Source of the DNA: Rhizobiales bacterium 2SD
GTDB taxonomy: Bacteria > Pseudomonadota > Alphaproteobacteria > Rhizobiales > Beijerinckiaceae
Length of the DNA stretch: 64,000 nucleotides
Assembly: GCA_005502805.1 (NCBI GenBank)
Contig: SCMY01000004.1
Span: forward strand, 431,273 to 495,272
Reading direction: 5' to 3'
Shown here: one piece after another, positions 37,096-45,220 of the stretch
Layout: each line of letters starts with the position of its first letter
How positions within the stretch are numbered: position 1 is the stretch's first letter
Notes under the pieces: model-generated
Seen by the model: the letters and a program-made list of their open reading frames with translations, nothing else
Told to the model about the DNA's origin: nothing
Database searches by the model: none
Made by a program: the position numbers and the translations under genes

Positions 37096-38397
37096 TCACT
37101 CGTCCGGCGCATCGACGATCGGGTCGTAGGGTGCGTCCTCGAAGCCGAGCAGGTTCCAGCTCTGGCGCATATGCGGCGGCAGCGGCGCGCTGACGTCGAT
37201 CGTGCCCTTGCCGCGCGGATGCGGCAGCACGATCCGCCGCGCCAGGAGATGCAGCTTGTTCTGGATGCCGCCGGGCATCTCCCAGTTCTGTATGTCGAAG
37301 TATTTGGGGTCGCCGACGATCGGATGGCCGATATGGGCGGCGTGGGCGCGCAGCTGATGAGTGCGCCCGGTCACAGGCTTGAGCGAGAGCCAGGCGAGCT
37401 TCTGCGCCGCGGTTTCGACCACGGCGTAGTAGGTCACCGCGTGCATCGCGCCCTCTCCCCCATGCTCGGCGACGGCCATGCGCTGGTCGCCGTCATAGGC
37501 CTCCTCGCGCGCGAGATAGGTCGAGATCCGGCCCTGCTTCACGCGCGGGACATGATAGACCAGCGCCCAGTAGACTTTTCGCGCCGCGCGCGAGCGGAAG
37601 GTCTTGGCCAGCGTCGCCGCGGCGAAGCGCGATTTGGCGATGACGAGGCAGCCGGCGGTATCCTTGTCGAGCCGGTGGACGAGCCGCGGCTTCTGCCCGT
37701 CCTTGCCGGTCAGCGCCGCCAGCATGCCGTCGACATGCCTGGTCGTGCCCGAGCCGCCCTGCACGGCAAGGCCCGCCGGCTTGTTGAGGACCATGACGTC
37801 CTCGTCCTCATAGAGCGTGATCGAGCGCAGGAAGCCGATCGTATCGGCATCGGCCTTGGCCGAGCGCGGCCGTTCGGCCGCCTGCTCCAGCTTCAGCGGC
37901 GGGATGCGCACGGTCTGGCCGGCCTCGAGCCGGTCCTTGCTATCCGCGCGCTTGCCGTCGACGCGCAATTCGCCCTTCCGGACGATGCGCTGGATATGGC
38001 TGAAGGAGAGCTGCGGGAAGCGCGCCTCGAGGAAGCGGTCGATACGCATCTCGTTCTCGTCCGGCGTCACCACGAGCTGCTGCACGCCGGTCGAGAGCAC
38101 CTGCGACGTCTCAGCCTTGACCTCGGCGCGCGTCGGCGCATCCGTGATCGGCGGCTTGCGTGTCGCGGGCTTGCGCGGACCTGCGGCCTTCGGCGCGGGA
38201 TGGTGCGGCTTCGGGTTACGCGTCGGCTCGGTGCGCACGATCTCGTCCTCCGCCGGACGCGGCCTGGCGCGAGCCGAGCGGCGCGCATCATGGCTCGGGC
38301 GCTTGCCTTTCGGCGCGCCTGAGGCGGGCGGCCTGCCGCCGCGCTTGGGGCCACTGCCTCGCGCCGGACCGCCTGGTCCCTTGCCACCGGTTCTCAT
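37096..38397 (-). CDS. RluA-family 23S rRNA/tRNA pseudouridine synthase with long basic N-terminus
   Basis: The 433-residue protein overlaps fluC by ATGA at 38394-38397. The first 95 residues are low-complexity basic and Pro/Gly-rich. The S4 RNA-binding domain follows (NEMRIDRFLEARFPQLSFSHIQ and VRKGELRVDGKR). The catalytic domain has ITLYEDEDVMVLNKPAGLAVQGGSG, and the active-site motif PRLVHRLDKDTAGCLVIAKS with the catalytic Asp, then GRTHQLRAHAAHIGHPI. It is closest to RluC/RluD types; the site modified is not assigned. Confidence 0.93.
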   Translation of the reverse strand: MRTGGKGPGGPARGSGPKRGGRPPASGAPKGKRPSHDARRSARARPRPAEDEIVRTEPTRNPKPHHPAPKAAGPRKPATRKPPITDAPTRAEVKAETSQVLSTGVQQLVVTPDENEMRIDRFLEARFPQLSFSHIQRIVRKGELRVDGKRADSKDRLEAGQTVRIPPLKLEQAAERPRSAKADADTIGFLRSITLYEDEDVMVLNKPAGLAVQGGSGTTRHVDGMLAALTGKDGQKPRLVHRLDKDTAGCLVIAKSRFAAATLAKTFRSRAARKVYWALVYHVPRVKQGRISTYLAREEAYDGDQRMAVAEHGGEGAMHAVTYYAVVETAAQKLAWLSLKPVTGRTHQLRAHAAHIGHPIVGDPKYFDIQNWEMPGGIQNKLHLLARRIVLPHPRGKGTIDVSAPLPPHMRQSWNLLGFEDAPYDPIVDAPDE

Positions 38398-38777
38398 GAC
38401 AGCCCCCTGACCAGAGCAAGCCCCGCGACCAGCGCCACAAGCGACAGCGCGACCGAGCCGATGACATAGAATGCGGCCAGCATCGCCTCGCCGCGCTCCC
38501 AGAGGAGCACTGCGTCGAGCGAGAAGGCCGAGAAGGTGGTGAAGCCGCCGAGGATGCCGGTAGCCAGGAAGAGCCGCGCATTCTGCGTCCAGCCCTCGCC
38601 GGCCTTGAAGGCAAGGAAACCGGCGACGAGGCCCATGACGCCGGAGCCGATGATGTTGATCGCCATCGTGCCATAGGGGAACGAGGCGCCGAGCCATTTC
38701 AGCGAGACGAGGTTGACGCCGTGCCGGAGCACGCCGCCGATGCCGGCGCCGAGGAAGACGAGAGCGGGGGAAAGCAT
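38394..38777 (-). CDS. fluC: Fluoride channel CrcB/FluC
   Basis: The 127-residue product has four membrane helices and Fluc motifs: GAGIGGVLRHGVNLVSLKWLG, PYGTMAINIIGSGVMGLVAG, and LFLATGILGGFTTFSAFSLDAVLL (the conserved G-G-F-T-T-F-S). Fluc forms a dual-topology dimer that exports F-. It is coupled by an ATGA overlap to the pseudouridine synthase gene. No fluoride riboswitch fits in the 58-base gap to the TetR gene. Confidence 0.95.
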   Translation of the reverse strand: MLSPALVFLGAGIGGVLRHGVNLVSLKWLGASFPYGTMAINIIGSGVMGLVAGFLAFKAGEGWTQNARLFLATGILGGFTTFSAFSLDAVLLWERGEAMLAAFYVIGSVALSLVALVAGLALVRGLS

Positions 38778-38835
38778 CTGCGAGGCATAGAGCGCCCCGC
38801 AGCCTCAGACAAACGAAATCCGCTGCGAAATCGCC

Positions 38836-39471
38836 TCACCTCGCCGCTTCCGTGCCATAGCCCCGCAGGAACGCATCGACAGCAGCCTGCGCGTAGCGGG
38901 CGAGTTCGGCCGGGTCGCTGTCGCAGCTGCCGCTGAACATCGCCCGGTTCAGCGGGATCCACAGCACCAGCCCGGCGAAATGATTGGCCGCCATCAGCGG
39001 GTCGTCGAGCCGCAGACGGCCCTTCGCCGCGTAGCGCTGGAAAGCGGCGGAGAGCGTCTCCAGCACGCGTTCGAAGCCATCAGAGAACCAGCCCTGCCCG
39101 ACCTCGGGAAAGCGCTCGGCATTGGCGATCACCAACCGGCGCAGGCGCAGCAGATCAGGCTGCATCAGCGCGGTCAGGAACTTGCCGGCGAGCCGGCCCA
39201 GCCCCTCCCTCGGATCATCGGAGGCGGCAAGCTCATCGGCCACCAGCCGCAGCAACCCGTCGATATTGTCCGTGGTCGCGGCGACGATCGCCGCATAGAG
39301 CCGCTCCTTGTCGGCGAAATAGCGATAGAGCGTCGGCTTCGACACGCCCGCAAGCGCCGCCACCTCGTCCATCGTGGTGCCGTCATAGCCCTTGCTCAGG
39401 AAGAGGCTCGTCGCCGCGTCGAGGACGGCGCCACGCTTGCGCTCGGAGCGGTCGAGAGTGGCTTGCGACAT
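38836..39471 (-). CDS. TetR/AcrR family transcriptional repressor
   Basis: The 211-residue protein has the TetR DNA-binding domain at 10-57 (RGAVLDAATSLFLSKGYDGTTMDEVAALAGVSKPTLYRYFADKERLYAAI in shape: helix-turn-helix AALAGVSKPTLYRYF) and a C-terminal ligand domain with a TetR_C_7-like helix set. It lies divergent from the DUF998 gene; a perfect palindrome in between is the likely operator for both. The inducer is unknown. Confidence 0.92.
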   Translation of the reverse strand: MSQATLDRSERKRGAVLDAATSLFLSKGYDGTTMDEVAALAGVSKPTLYRYFADKERLYAAIVAATTDNIDGLLRLVADELAASDDPREGLGRLAGKFLTALMQPDLLRLRRLVIANAERFPEVGQGWFSDGFERVLETLSAAFQRYAAKGRLRLDDPLMAANHFAGLVLWIPLNRAMFSGSCDSDPAELARYAQAAVDAFLRGYGTEAAR

Positions 39472-39515
39472 GGCGCTGCTTCTCCGGGGCTTGACAGCAG
39501 GAACGAAACTACACA

Positions 39516-39532
39516 GTTTAGTTGTACTAAAC
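39516..39532. promoter_or_regulatory. TetR-type operator
   Basis: GTTTAGT-TGT-ACTAAAC is a perfect 7-base inverted repeat in the 102-base gap between the TetR repressor and the DUF998 gene. A TTGACA hexamer lies 20 bases to the left (39491-39496), so the operator would overlap the core promoter of the DUF998 gene. The site type is inferred from its position. Confidence 0.6.
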
Positions 39533-39573
39533 CGTTCAGTTTCACTCTACCCCTTCTGCTCTCGGAGAGCCAG

Positions 39574-40239
39574 ATGCAAACCAATCCATCCCGACATCTC
39601 GACCGCACCCTCCTCGCCTGCGGCGCCGCGAGCACCCCGGTCTTCTATGCTCTCGCCGCCCTGCAACTGGCGCTCAGGCCCGGCTACGACATCCGCACCC
39701 AGCCGATCAGCTTCCTGGCGCTCGGCGAGCTCGGCTGGATCCAGGTCGCGAATTTCCTGCTGACCGGCGCCCTCGCCCTCGCCGGCGCGCTCGGCTTGCG
39801 TCGGGCCCTGCGTGGCCAGCGCGGCGGCACTGCCGGCTCGATCCTCGCCGGTCTCTACGGCCTCGGCATGATCGGCGCCGGCCTGTTCGGCCCCGATCCC
39901 CTCCCCGCTCCCGGCCAGGCGCCGCAGATGAGCGCGACCGGCGCGGTGCACATGGTGGCGTTCCTGATTTCGTTCCTGTCGCTGGTCGCGGCCTGTTTTG
40001 TCTTCGCGCGCCGCTTCAGCGCCGTCGGCAAGCGCGGCTGGGCGTTCTACAGCATCGTCACGGCGCTGCTGGCTCCGGGGCTCGTCGCAGCGAGCATGGC
40101 GAACCCAAGCTGGGCGGGCGTGATCGTCGGCGGCGCCGGCCTCGCGCTCTTCGGCTGGTTCTCTCTCGTCGCGTTCGAGATTCGCGGCGAAACACCCGCC
40201 TCCCTGGCCTTCCCGGCCCAAGCCCCCGCCGCGGCCTAG
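39574..40239 (+). CDS. DUF998 family six-helix membrane protein
   Basis: The 221-residue product starts at an ATG with GGAGAG upstream. Six hydrophobic helices are visible (near 16-34, 49-70, 82-101, 121-142, 152-172, 178-200), and DUF998-type residues PISFLALGELGWIQVANFLLTGA and GLFGPDPLPAPGQ are present. The family is uncharacterised. It is probably repressed by the divergent TetR protein and induced by that regulator's ligand, which suggests a stress or transport role. Confidence 0.85.
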   Translation: MQTNPSRHLDRTLLACGAASTPVFYALAALQLALRPGYDIRTQPISFLALGELGWIQVANFLLTGALALAGALGLRRALRGQRGGTAGSILAGLYGLGMIGAGLFGPDPLPAPGQAPQMSATGAVHMVAFLISFLSLVAACFVFARRFSAVGKRGWAFYSIVTALLAPGLVAASMANPSWAGVIVGGAGLALFGWFSLVAFEIRGETPASLAFPAQAPAAA

Positions 40240-40387
40240 TTCCCAGCAGCGATCAAGGCGGCCTGCGATCACCGCAGGCCGCTCCGATGGGGAAACGTCG
40301 CGCGATCCTGCCTCGCCGGGGCAATTGACTTGCCGCCTGCGCGGCCGGCAGAAACGCTGAGATGCAAGAGGGGTGATCGTCGCGGCG

Positions 40388-41704
40388 ATGGCGTGCGATT
40401 CCGAGCGGAAAGACGAGCATACCGGCGCGGCCCGCTGGCGCTTGGCCTTGCCGGCCGGCTTCGCGCTCGCACTGTTCTCGCAGACCGCCCTTGCCGCGCC
40501 GCAGCGCCTGCCGTCCCGCCCTGCACAGGCTCCGAGCTTCGCCCGTGCCTGCACGATTTTGCTTCCCGAGACCCAGCCTCTCTTCACCAGCACGCCGACC
40601 GCCCCGGACAAGGACGAGGCGGATGACGACGGCAGCGATGACGAAGAGAATGACGACGAGGAAGACCCGCCGGAGCGCGGCCTCGTTCTGCCGGGCTCGG
40701 CGACCTGCCTGTCCATCTCCGGGACCGTCAGCGCCGGCATGCAGCGCGATTCCTTCCGCGCCTCGCGTAGTGGCCCGCCGCCGCCCTCCGCCGCGACCTC
40801 CTTTCCGGTCAACGCCGCCTTCCGCATCGCGACCTCGCATGAGCTCGCCTCGGGCCTGCGCGTCGGCACCGCCTTCGGCTTCACCCTGCAGAGCCCGGTC
40901 GACGGCGTCAGCGAGCCGTCGATCGACGAGGCGACGATCCTGATCGGTCCCTGGACGTTCGGCCTCGACGCTTCGCGCTTCTCGTTCTGGACCGGCGACG
41001 AATTCATCTTCTCGACGCGGGTGCCCTCTCGCACCGTCGGCATCATCGCGCTGGAATTGCCGCTGACCGAAAGCTGGGCCGCGACGCTCGCGCTCGAGGA
41101 TCCGGCCCTCGGCAACACCTCTTCGACCGCGCCGGTCCAGACTGGCCGGCGCGTGCCGGACGCTGTCGGCAGGCTCGTCTATGCACAGGGCGGCTGGACC
41201 GTGCATGGCGCGCTCGCCCTGCGCGAGATTCCCGGCACGCCCAGGCGCTTCGGCCGGGCCGGCATCCTCGGCGCGACTTATGAGAGCGAGGCGTTCGGGC
41301 ATGGCTGGAGCCTGACCGCCCAGCTCGCCGGCGCGATCGACGGAGCGCCCTATATCGGCTCGCAGCTCGACGCCCGCATCGCCAACCGCGTGCTCTTGGC
41401 GAGCGACGCCACGCGCGGCTTCTCAGCCGTCGTCTCCGGCCGCTTTGCATGGACCGACGAGCTCGCCAGCAATCTCTATCTCAGCCGCTACTGGCTGGAG
41501 GTGCCGCTCGCCAACCAGATCCGCGGCGAGGTCAGGATCGATCGCTTCGCCGCCAATCTGGTCTGGACGCCCGTCGAGGGCTTCAAGCTCGGCATCGAGA
41601 ACTCGATCGCCTGGGCGAAGATCGCGCTGACCGGTCGCGAGATCGCGGCGGGTCTGGCCGGGCGGCAGATCTCGACACAGGTTTTCGTGGAGCGGAGTTT
41701 TTAG
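40388..41704 (+). CDS. Porin_2-type outer-membrane porin with acidic insert
   Basis: The start is set at the ATG at 40388; a GTG at 40373 is an alternative, and neither has a well-spaced ribosome site. A signal peptide (LALPAGFALALFSQTALAA) is followed by the family's two Cys, in ARACTILLP and GSATCLSISG. Between them, at bases about 40607-40672, lies an Asp/Glu tract (DEADDDGSDDEENDDEED) not seen in the usual short loop. The rest alternates beta strands of a 16-strand barrel, ending ISTQVFVERSF with the C-terminal Phe. It would be a trimeric channel; the acidic loop could bind cations. Confidence 0.8.
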   Translation: MACDSERKDEHTGAARWRLALPAGFALALFSQTALAAPQRLPSRPAQAPSFARACTILLPETQPLFTSTPTAPDKDEADDDGSDDEENDDEEDPPERGLVLPGSATCLSISGTVSAGMQRDSFRASRSGPPPPSAATSFPVNAAFRIATSHELASGLRVGTAFGFTLQSPVDGVSEPSIDEATILIGPWTFGLDASRFSFWTGDEFIFSTRVPSRTVGIIALELPLTESWAATLALEDPALGNTSSTAPVQTGRRVPDAVGRLVYAQGGWTVHGALALREIPGTPRRFGRAGILGATYESEAFGHGWSLTAQLAGAIDGAPYIGSQLDARIANRVLLASDATRGFSAVVSGRFAWTDELASNLYLSRYWLEVPLANQIRGEVRIDRFAANLVWTPVEGFKLGIENSIAWAKIALTGREIAAGLAGRQISTQVFVERSF

Positions 41705-41711
41705 CAGGAAA

Positions 41712-41818
41712 GTCGTTCTCGGGCGGAGCGAAGCGCAGACCCGAGAATCTCATGACGAGAAGGTCCTGATCAAAGCCCCACGCGGGCCGAGATGCTCGGG
41801 TCAAGCCCGAGCATGACG
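41712..41818. repeat. Dispersed three-hairpin intergenic repeat, copy B
   Basis: Nearly identical over its length to copy A at 8491-8598: TTCTCGGG with CCCGAGAA, ATGACGAGAAGG, then ATGCTCGGG with CCCGAGCAT. It fills the gap between the porin and rarA genes, which converge. Confidence 0.8.
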
Positions 41819-41835
41819 CAAAGCGCCAGCGGCCC

Positions 41836-43143
41836 CTATTCTCCCCGCTCCTGCCTGAGCTTTTCCCAGTACTCCAGCCGCTTCCTGATCTCGCGCTCGA
41901 AGCCACGCTCGGGCGGGTCGTAGAAAAGCTGGCGGCCGAGCGCGTCGGGCCAGTAGTTCTGGCCGGAGAAAGCGTCGGGCGCGTCATGGTCGTAGGCGTA
42001 ATCGGCGCCGTAGCCTTCTTCCTTCATCAGCTTGGTCGGGGCGTTCAGGATCGTCTTCGGCGGCGTCAGCGAGCCCGCCTGCTTGGCGGTGCGCATCGCC
42101 GCCTTGTAGGCGACATAGGCCGCGTTCGATTTCGGCGCAGTGGCGAGGTAGATCACCGTATTCGCCAAAGCGAGCTCGCCCTCGGGCGAGCCGAGCTGCT
42201 CATAGGTCTCGGCCGCGGCGCGGGCATGCACCAGCGCCTGCGGATCGGCGAGGCCGATATCCTCGACCGCCATGCGCACCAGTCGCCGCGCCAGGAAGCG
42301 CGGGTCCTCGCCGGCGTCGAGCATGCGGGCGAAATAGTAGAGCGCCGCGTCGGGATCGGAGCCGCGGATCGTCTTATGCAGGGCGGAGATCAGGTTGTAG
42401 TGGCCATCCTGCGCCTTGTCGTAGATCGGCGCGCGGCGCTGGATCACCTCGGAGAGTCCGGCCTCGTCGAAGATCTCGCCGGGCTTGGCGGCGCGCCAGG
42501 TCTCTTCGGCCAGCGTCAGCACCGCCCGCCCGTCGCCATCGGCGAAACGCGCCAGCGCGAGCCGCGCCTCCGGCGTCAGCGGCAGTTCACGGTTCTCCAG
42601 CGCCTCGGCCCGGCCGAGCATGAAGAGCAGCGCGCCCTCGTCGAGCGCCTTGAAGGTCAGGACGCGGGCGCGCGACAAGAGCGCCGCATTGAGGGCGAAG
42701 GACGGGTTCTCGGTGGTGGCGCCGACCAGCGTGATCGTGCCGTCCTCCATCACCGGCAGGAAGGCGTCCTGCTGGGCCCGGTTGAAGCGATGGATCTCGT
42801 CGACGAACAGCAAGGTGCCCTTGCCGCCGAGACGGCGGCCACGGGCCGCGTCGAACGCCTTCTTCAGGTCGGCGACGCCGGAGAAGATCGCGCTGATCTG
42901 CTCGAAGCCGAGATCGGTCTGCCCCGCCAGCAGGCGCGCCACGGTGGTCTTGCCGGTGCCGGGCGGGCCCCAGAAGATCAGGCTGCCGAGCGAGCCCGAG
43001 GCGATCAGCCGGGTCAGCACCCCGTCCTCGCCGGTCAGGTGATCCTGGCCGGCGACTTCGCCGAGCGTCGTCGGCCGCACCCGGTCGGCGAGCGGGCGCG
43101 GGCCGGATTTGTCGAGGCCGGAAGCTGCGAAGAGGTCGCTCAC
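41836..43143 (-). CDS. rarA: Replication-associated recombination protein A (RarA/MgsA)
   Basis: The 435-residue AAA+ ATPase starts at a GTG one base after the degQ stop. It has Walker A GPPGTGKTT (59-67), Walker B LLFVDEIHRFN, sensor 1 VGATTENPSF, and the RarA C-terminal tetramerisation and MgsA_C domains (KPGEIFDEAGLSEVIQRR and KTILNAPTKLMKEEGYGADYAYDHD). It acts at stalled replication forks with SSB. The tight spacing implies an operon with degQ. Confidence 0.95.
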   Translation of the reverse strand: MSDLFAASGLDKSGPRPLADRVRPTTLGEVAGQDHLTGEDGVLTRLIASGSLGSLIFWGPPGTGKTTVARLLAGQTDLGFEQISAIFSGVADLKKAFDAARGRRLGGKGTLLFVDEIHRFNRAQQDAFLPVMEDGTITLVGATTENPSFALNAALLSRARVLTFKALDEGALLFMLGRAEALENRELPLTPEARLALARFADGDGRAVLTLAEETWRAAKPGEIFDEAGLSEVIQRRAPIYDKAQDGHYNLISALHKTIRGSDPDAALYYFARMLDAGEDPRFLARRLVRMAVEDIGLADPQALVHARAAAETYEQLGSPEGELALANTVIYLATAPKSNAAYVAYKAAMRTAKQAGSLTPPKTILNAPTKLMKEEGYGADYAYDHDAPDAFSGQNYWPDALGRQLFYDPPERGFEREIRKRLEYWEKLRQERGE

Positions 43144-43144
43144 C

Positions 43145-44575
43145 TCACCCGCCGAAGGTCGAGGTCACCGTCTGGCCATTGCGCGAAATCGTCACCTCCC
43201 AGGAACGCTTGCGTTCGCGCGTCGCCAGTTCGATCTCGCGCGAGGCGGTGATGCGCTCGCCATTGATCGCGAGGATGAGATCGCCCTTCTGGAAACCGAC
43301 GCGGGCGGCCGCGCTGTTGTCCTCGATCTCGCTGACCACCACGCCTTCGGTCGAGGGGTCGATCGAGAGTTCCTCGGCGACGGCCGGCGACAGGTTGAGC
43401 ACGGTCAGGCCGGTGAAAGGGGAGCGGCCGGCGACCTTGACCGGCTCGCGCGGGCGGGTTTCCGGCGCCGGCGTCAGCTTGACGGGGATGGTGATGCGCT
43501 TGCCACCGCGCAGCACGGTGAGCTCCGTCGTGCCGCCGATCGGCCGCGTCGCGAAGCGGTAGCCGAAGCTCTCGGGGTCGTCGACGCCGACGCCGTCGAC
43601 GGCAAGGATCACGTCCGAGCGCTTGAGGCCGCCTTGGGCCGCGGGCCCGGAATCGACCACGCTGGCGACCACGGAGCCGGCCGGCCGGTCGAGCCCGAGC
43701 CCGTCGGCGACATCCTGGGTCAATGCCTGCAACCGCGCCCCGAACCAGGGCCGGCGTACCAGCTTGGCTCCGGATTTCGCGCTCTCGATCACGACACGGA
43801 CCATGGCCGAGGGAATCGCGAAGCCGATGCCGTGACTGCCGCCCGAACGCGAGAAGATCGCGGTGTTGATACCGGTGAGCCGCCCTTGCATGTCGACCAG
43901 CGCACCGCCCGAATTGCCGGGGTTGATCGCCGCGTCGGTCTGGATGAAGGACTGCGCGTCGCCGACGCCGACCTGGGTGCGGGCCAGCGCCGAGATGATG
44001 CCCTGCGTCACCGTCTGGCCGACGCCGAAGGGATTGCCGATCGCCAGCACGAGATCGCCGATCTGCAGCGTGTCGGAATCGCCGACCTCGATCGCCGAGA
44101 GGTCCTTGGCGCCCTTGACCTTGAGCACGGCGAGATCGGTGCGCGGATCGCGCAGCACGATCTCAGCCTCGTATTCGCGCTTGTCGGCGAGCGCCACCTT
44201 CACCTCGGTCATGTTCTGGATGACATGGTTGTTGGTGACGACGAGCCCGCCCGCGTCGACGATCACGCCCGAGCCGAGCGAGCGCTGCACCTGCTCGCGC
44301 GGCAGGCCGAAGCCGCCATCGCCGAAGAAGCGGCGGAAGAACGGATCGTCCATGAACGGGTTCTGCGGCCGCCGCTCGACGCGCGCGCCATAGACGTTGA
44401 CCACCGACGGCGCGGTCTTCTGCACGACCGGCGCGAAGGACAGCGTGATCTGCTGGCGCGTCTCAGGGGCCTGCCGGGGCTGGGCCAGCACCAGTGTGGA
44501 CGAACTTACGGACAATCCCAGACCGAGGGTCAGGGCGATAAACTGATCTCGATTCGGCATGATGGAACGGCGCAT
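43145..44575 (-). CDS. degQ: Periplasmic serine protease of the Do/DegQ family
   Basis: The start at 44575 is fixed by AAGGAGA seven bases upstream, giving 476 residues with a signal peptide (ALTLGLGLSVSSSTLVLAQ). The triad is intact: His117 (TNNHVIQN), Asp147 (RTDLAVLK) and Ser222 (NPGNSGGALVD). Two PDZ domains follow (about 270-360 and 385-470). The protease/chaperone degrades misfolded envelope proteins. It is followed one base later by rarA. The BLUF gene is divergent, and a palindrome lies between them. Confidence 0.94.
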   Translation of the reverse strand: MRRSIMPNRDQFIALTLGLGLSVSSSTLVLAQPRQAPETRQQITLSFAPVVQKTAPSVVNVYGARVERRPQNPFMDDPFFRRFFGDGGFGLPREQVQRSLGSGVIVDAGGLVVTNNHVIQNMTEVKVALADKREYEAEIVLRDPRTDLAVLKVKGAKDLSAIEVGDSDTLQIGDLVLAIGNPFGVGQTVTQGIISALARTQVGVGDAQSFIQTDAAINPGNSGGALVDMQGRLTGINTAIFSRSGGSHGIGFAIPSAMVRVVIESAKSGAKLVRRPWFGARLQALTQDVADGLGLDRPAGSVVASVVDSGPAAQGGLKRSDVILAVDGVGVDDPESFGYRFATRPIGGTTELTVLRGGKRITIPVKLTPAPETRPREPVKVAGRSPFTGLTVLNLSPAVAEELSIDPSTEGVVVSEIEDNSAAARVGFQKGDLILAINGERITASREIELATRERKRSWEVTISRNGQTVTSTFGG

Positions 44576-44613
44576 GCCGATCTCCTTTTTGAAACCAAAT
44601 GGCTGCTTTGGAA

Positions 44614-44628
44614 GTTCAGTATCTGAAC
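44614..44628. promoter_or_regulatory. Palindrome between degQ and the BLUF gene
   Basis: GTTCAG-TAT-CTGAAC is a 6-base perfect inverted repeat in the 156-base divergent gap, 39 bases upstream of degQ. It could be an operator for either gene; the binding protein is not known. Confidence 0.4.
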
Positions 44629-44731
44629 CATCCCTCCGCGGCAGCATCCCGGATAGTCTCGAAAACACGCGCCGCGCGTTTCCGTTCCGGGCCGCGAAAC
44701 ACCCCGCCTTGCCCTTGAAAGGACCATCGAC

Positions 44732-45151
44732 GTGAGCCTCGTGCGCCTTGTTTATGCCAGCCGCAGCCGACTCGTCGAGGCGGATCGACGGGCCGAGCTC
44801 GCGCGCATCCTCGAAACGGCGCGACGGCTCAATGCCGAAAGACATGTGACGGGTTTCCTGATGGCGACGCCGGGCGGTTTTGCCCAGATTCTCGAAGGCG
44901 AGGCCGGTTCTATCGCGGAAACCTATGGCCGGATCATGGTCGATCCGCGCCATGGCGATCTGCGTCTGCTGGCGCAAGATGCCATCGAGCAGCGGCAATT
45001 CACCGGCTGGGCGATGGCCTTCGCCGAGCGGAACGAGACGACCGCGTTCATCTTCGGGCTCTACGGCATCTCGCCGGAAACCGAGATCTTCGAGCAGCCG
45101 CTGGACGTGCTGCTCGATCTCGCCGGCGAGCTCGCCAGTGCTCGCGCCTAG
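44732..45151 (+). CDS. BLUF-domain blue-light photoreceptor
   Basis: The GTG start at 44732 has AAAGGA upstream. The 139-residue protein is a stand-alone BLUF domain that binds FAD. The key residues are present: Tyr8 (LVYAS), Asn34 (RRLNAERHVTG), Gln52 (GGFAQILEG), and the W-x-M element (GWAMAF, Trp93 and Met95). Also conserved is VDPRHGDLRLL. With no fused output domain, it must signal through a partner, as PixD or BlrB types do. The stop codon TAG is the left edge of a dispersed repeat. Confidence 0.94.
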   Translation: MSLVRLVYASRSRLVEADRRAELARILETARRLNAERHVTGFLMATPGGFAQILEGEAGSIAETYGRIMVDPRHGDLRLLAQDAIEQRQFTGWAMAFAERNETTAFIFGLYGISPETEIFEQPLDVLLDLAGELASARA

Positions 45152-45214
45152 AGCATTTTCGAGCGAAGTGGACAACGGTTCGCGTGAAGAAAATGCGATA
45201 AAACAAAGCTCTAG
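45148..45214. repeat. MITE-like dispersed repeat with CTAGAGC/GCTCTAG ends
   Basis: This 67-base element has terminal inverted repeats CTAGAGC and GCTCTAG and an inner pair GCATTTTC/GAAAATGC. The core reads GAGCGAAGTGGACAACGG. From memory, near-identical elements recur in rhizobial genomes. Its left end overlaps the last codon and stop of the BLUF gene; its right end is seven bases from the stop of the convergent Bug gene. Confidence 0.75.
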
Positions 45215-45220
45215 AGCTGG

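Noticed and set aside
38778..38835. Fluoride riboswitch upstream of fluC
   Set aside because: Only 58 bases separate fluC from the TetR gene, and I see no pseudoknot-like arrangement.
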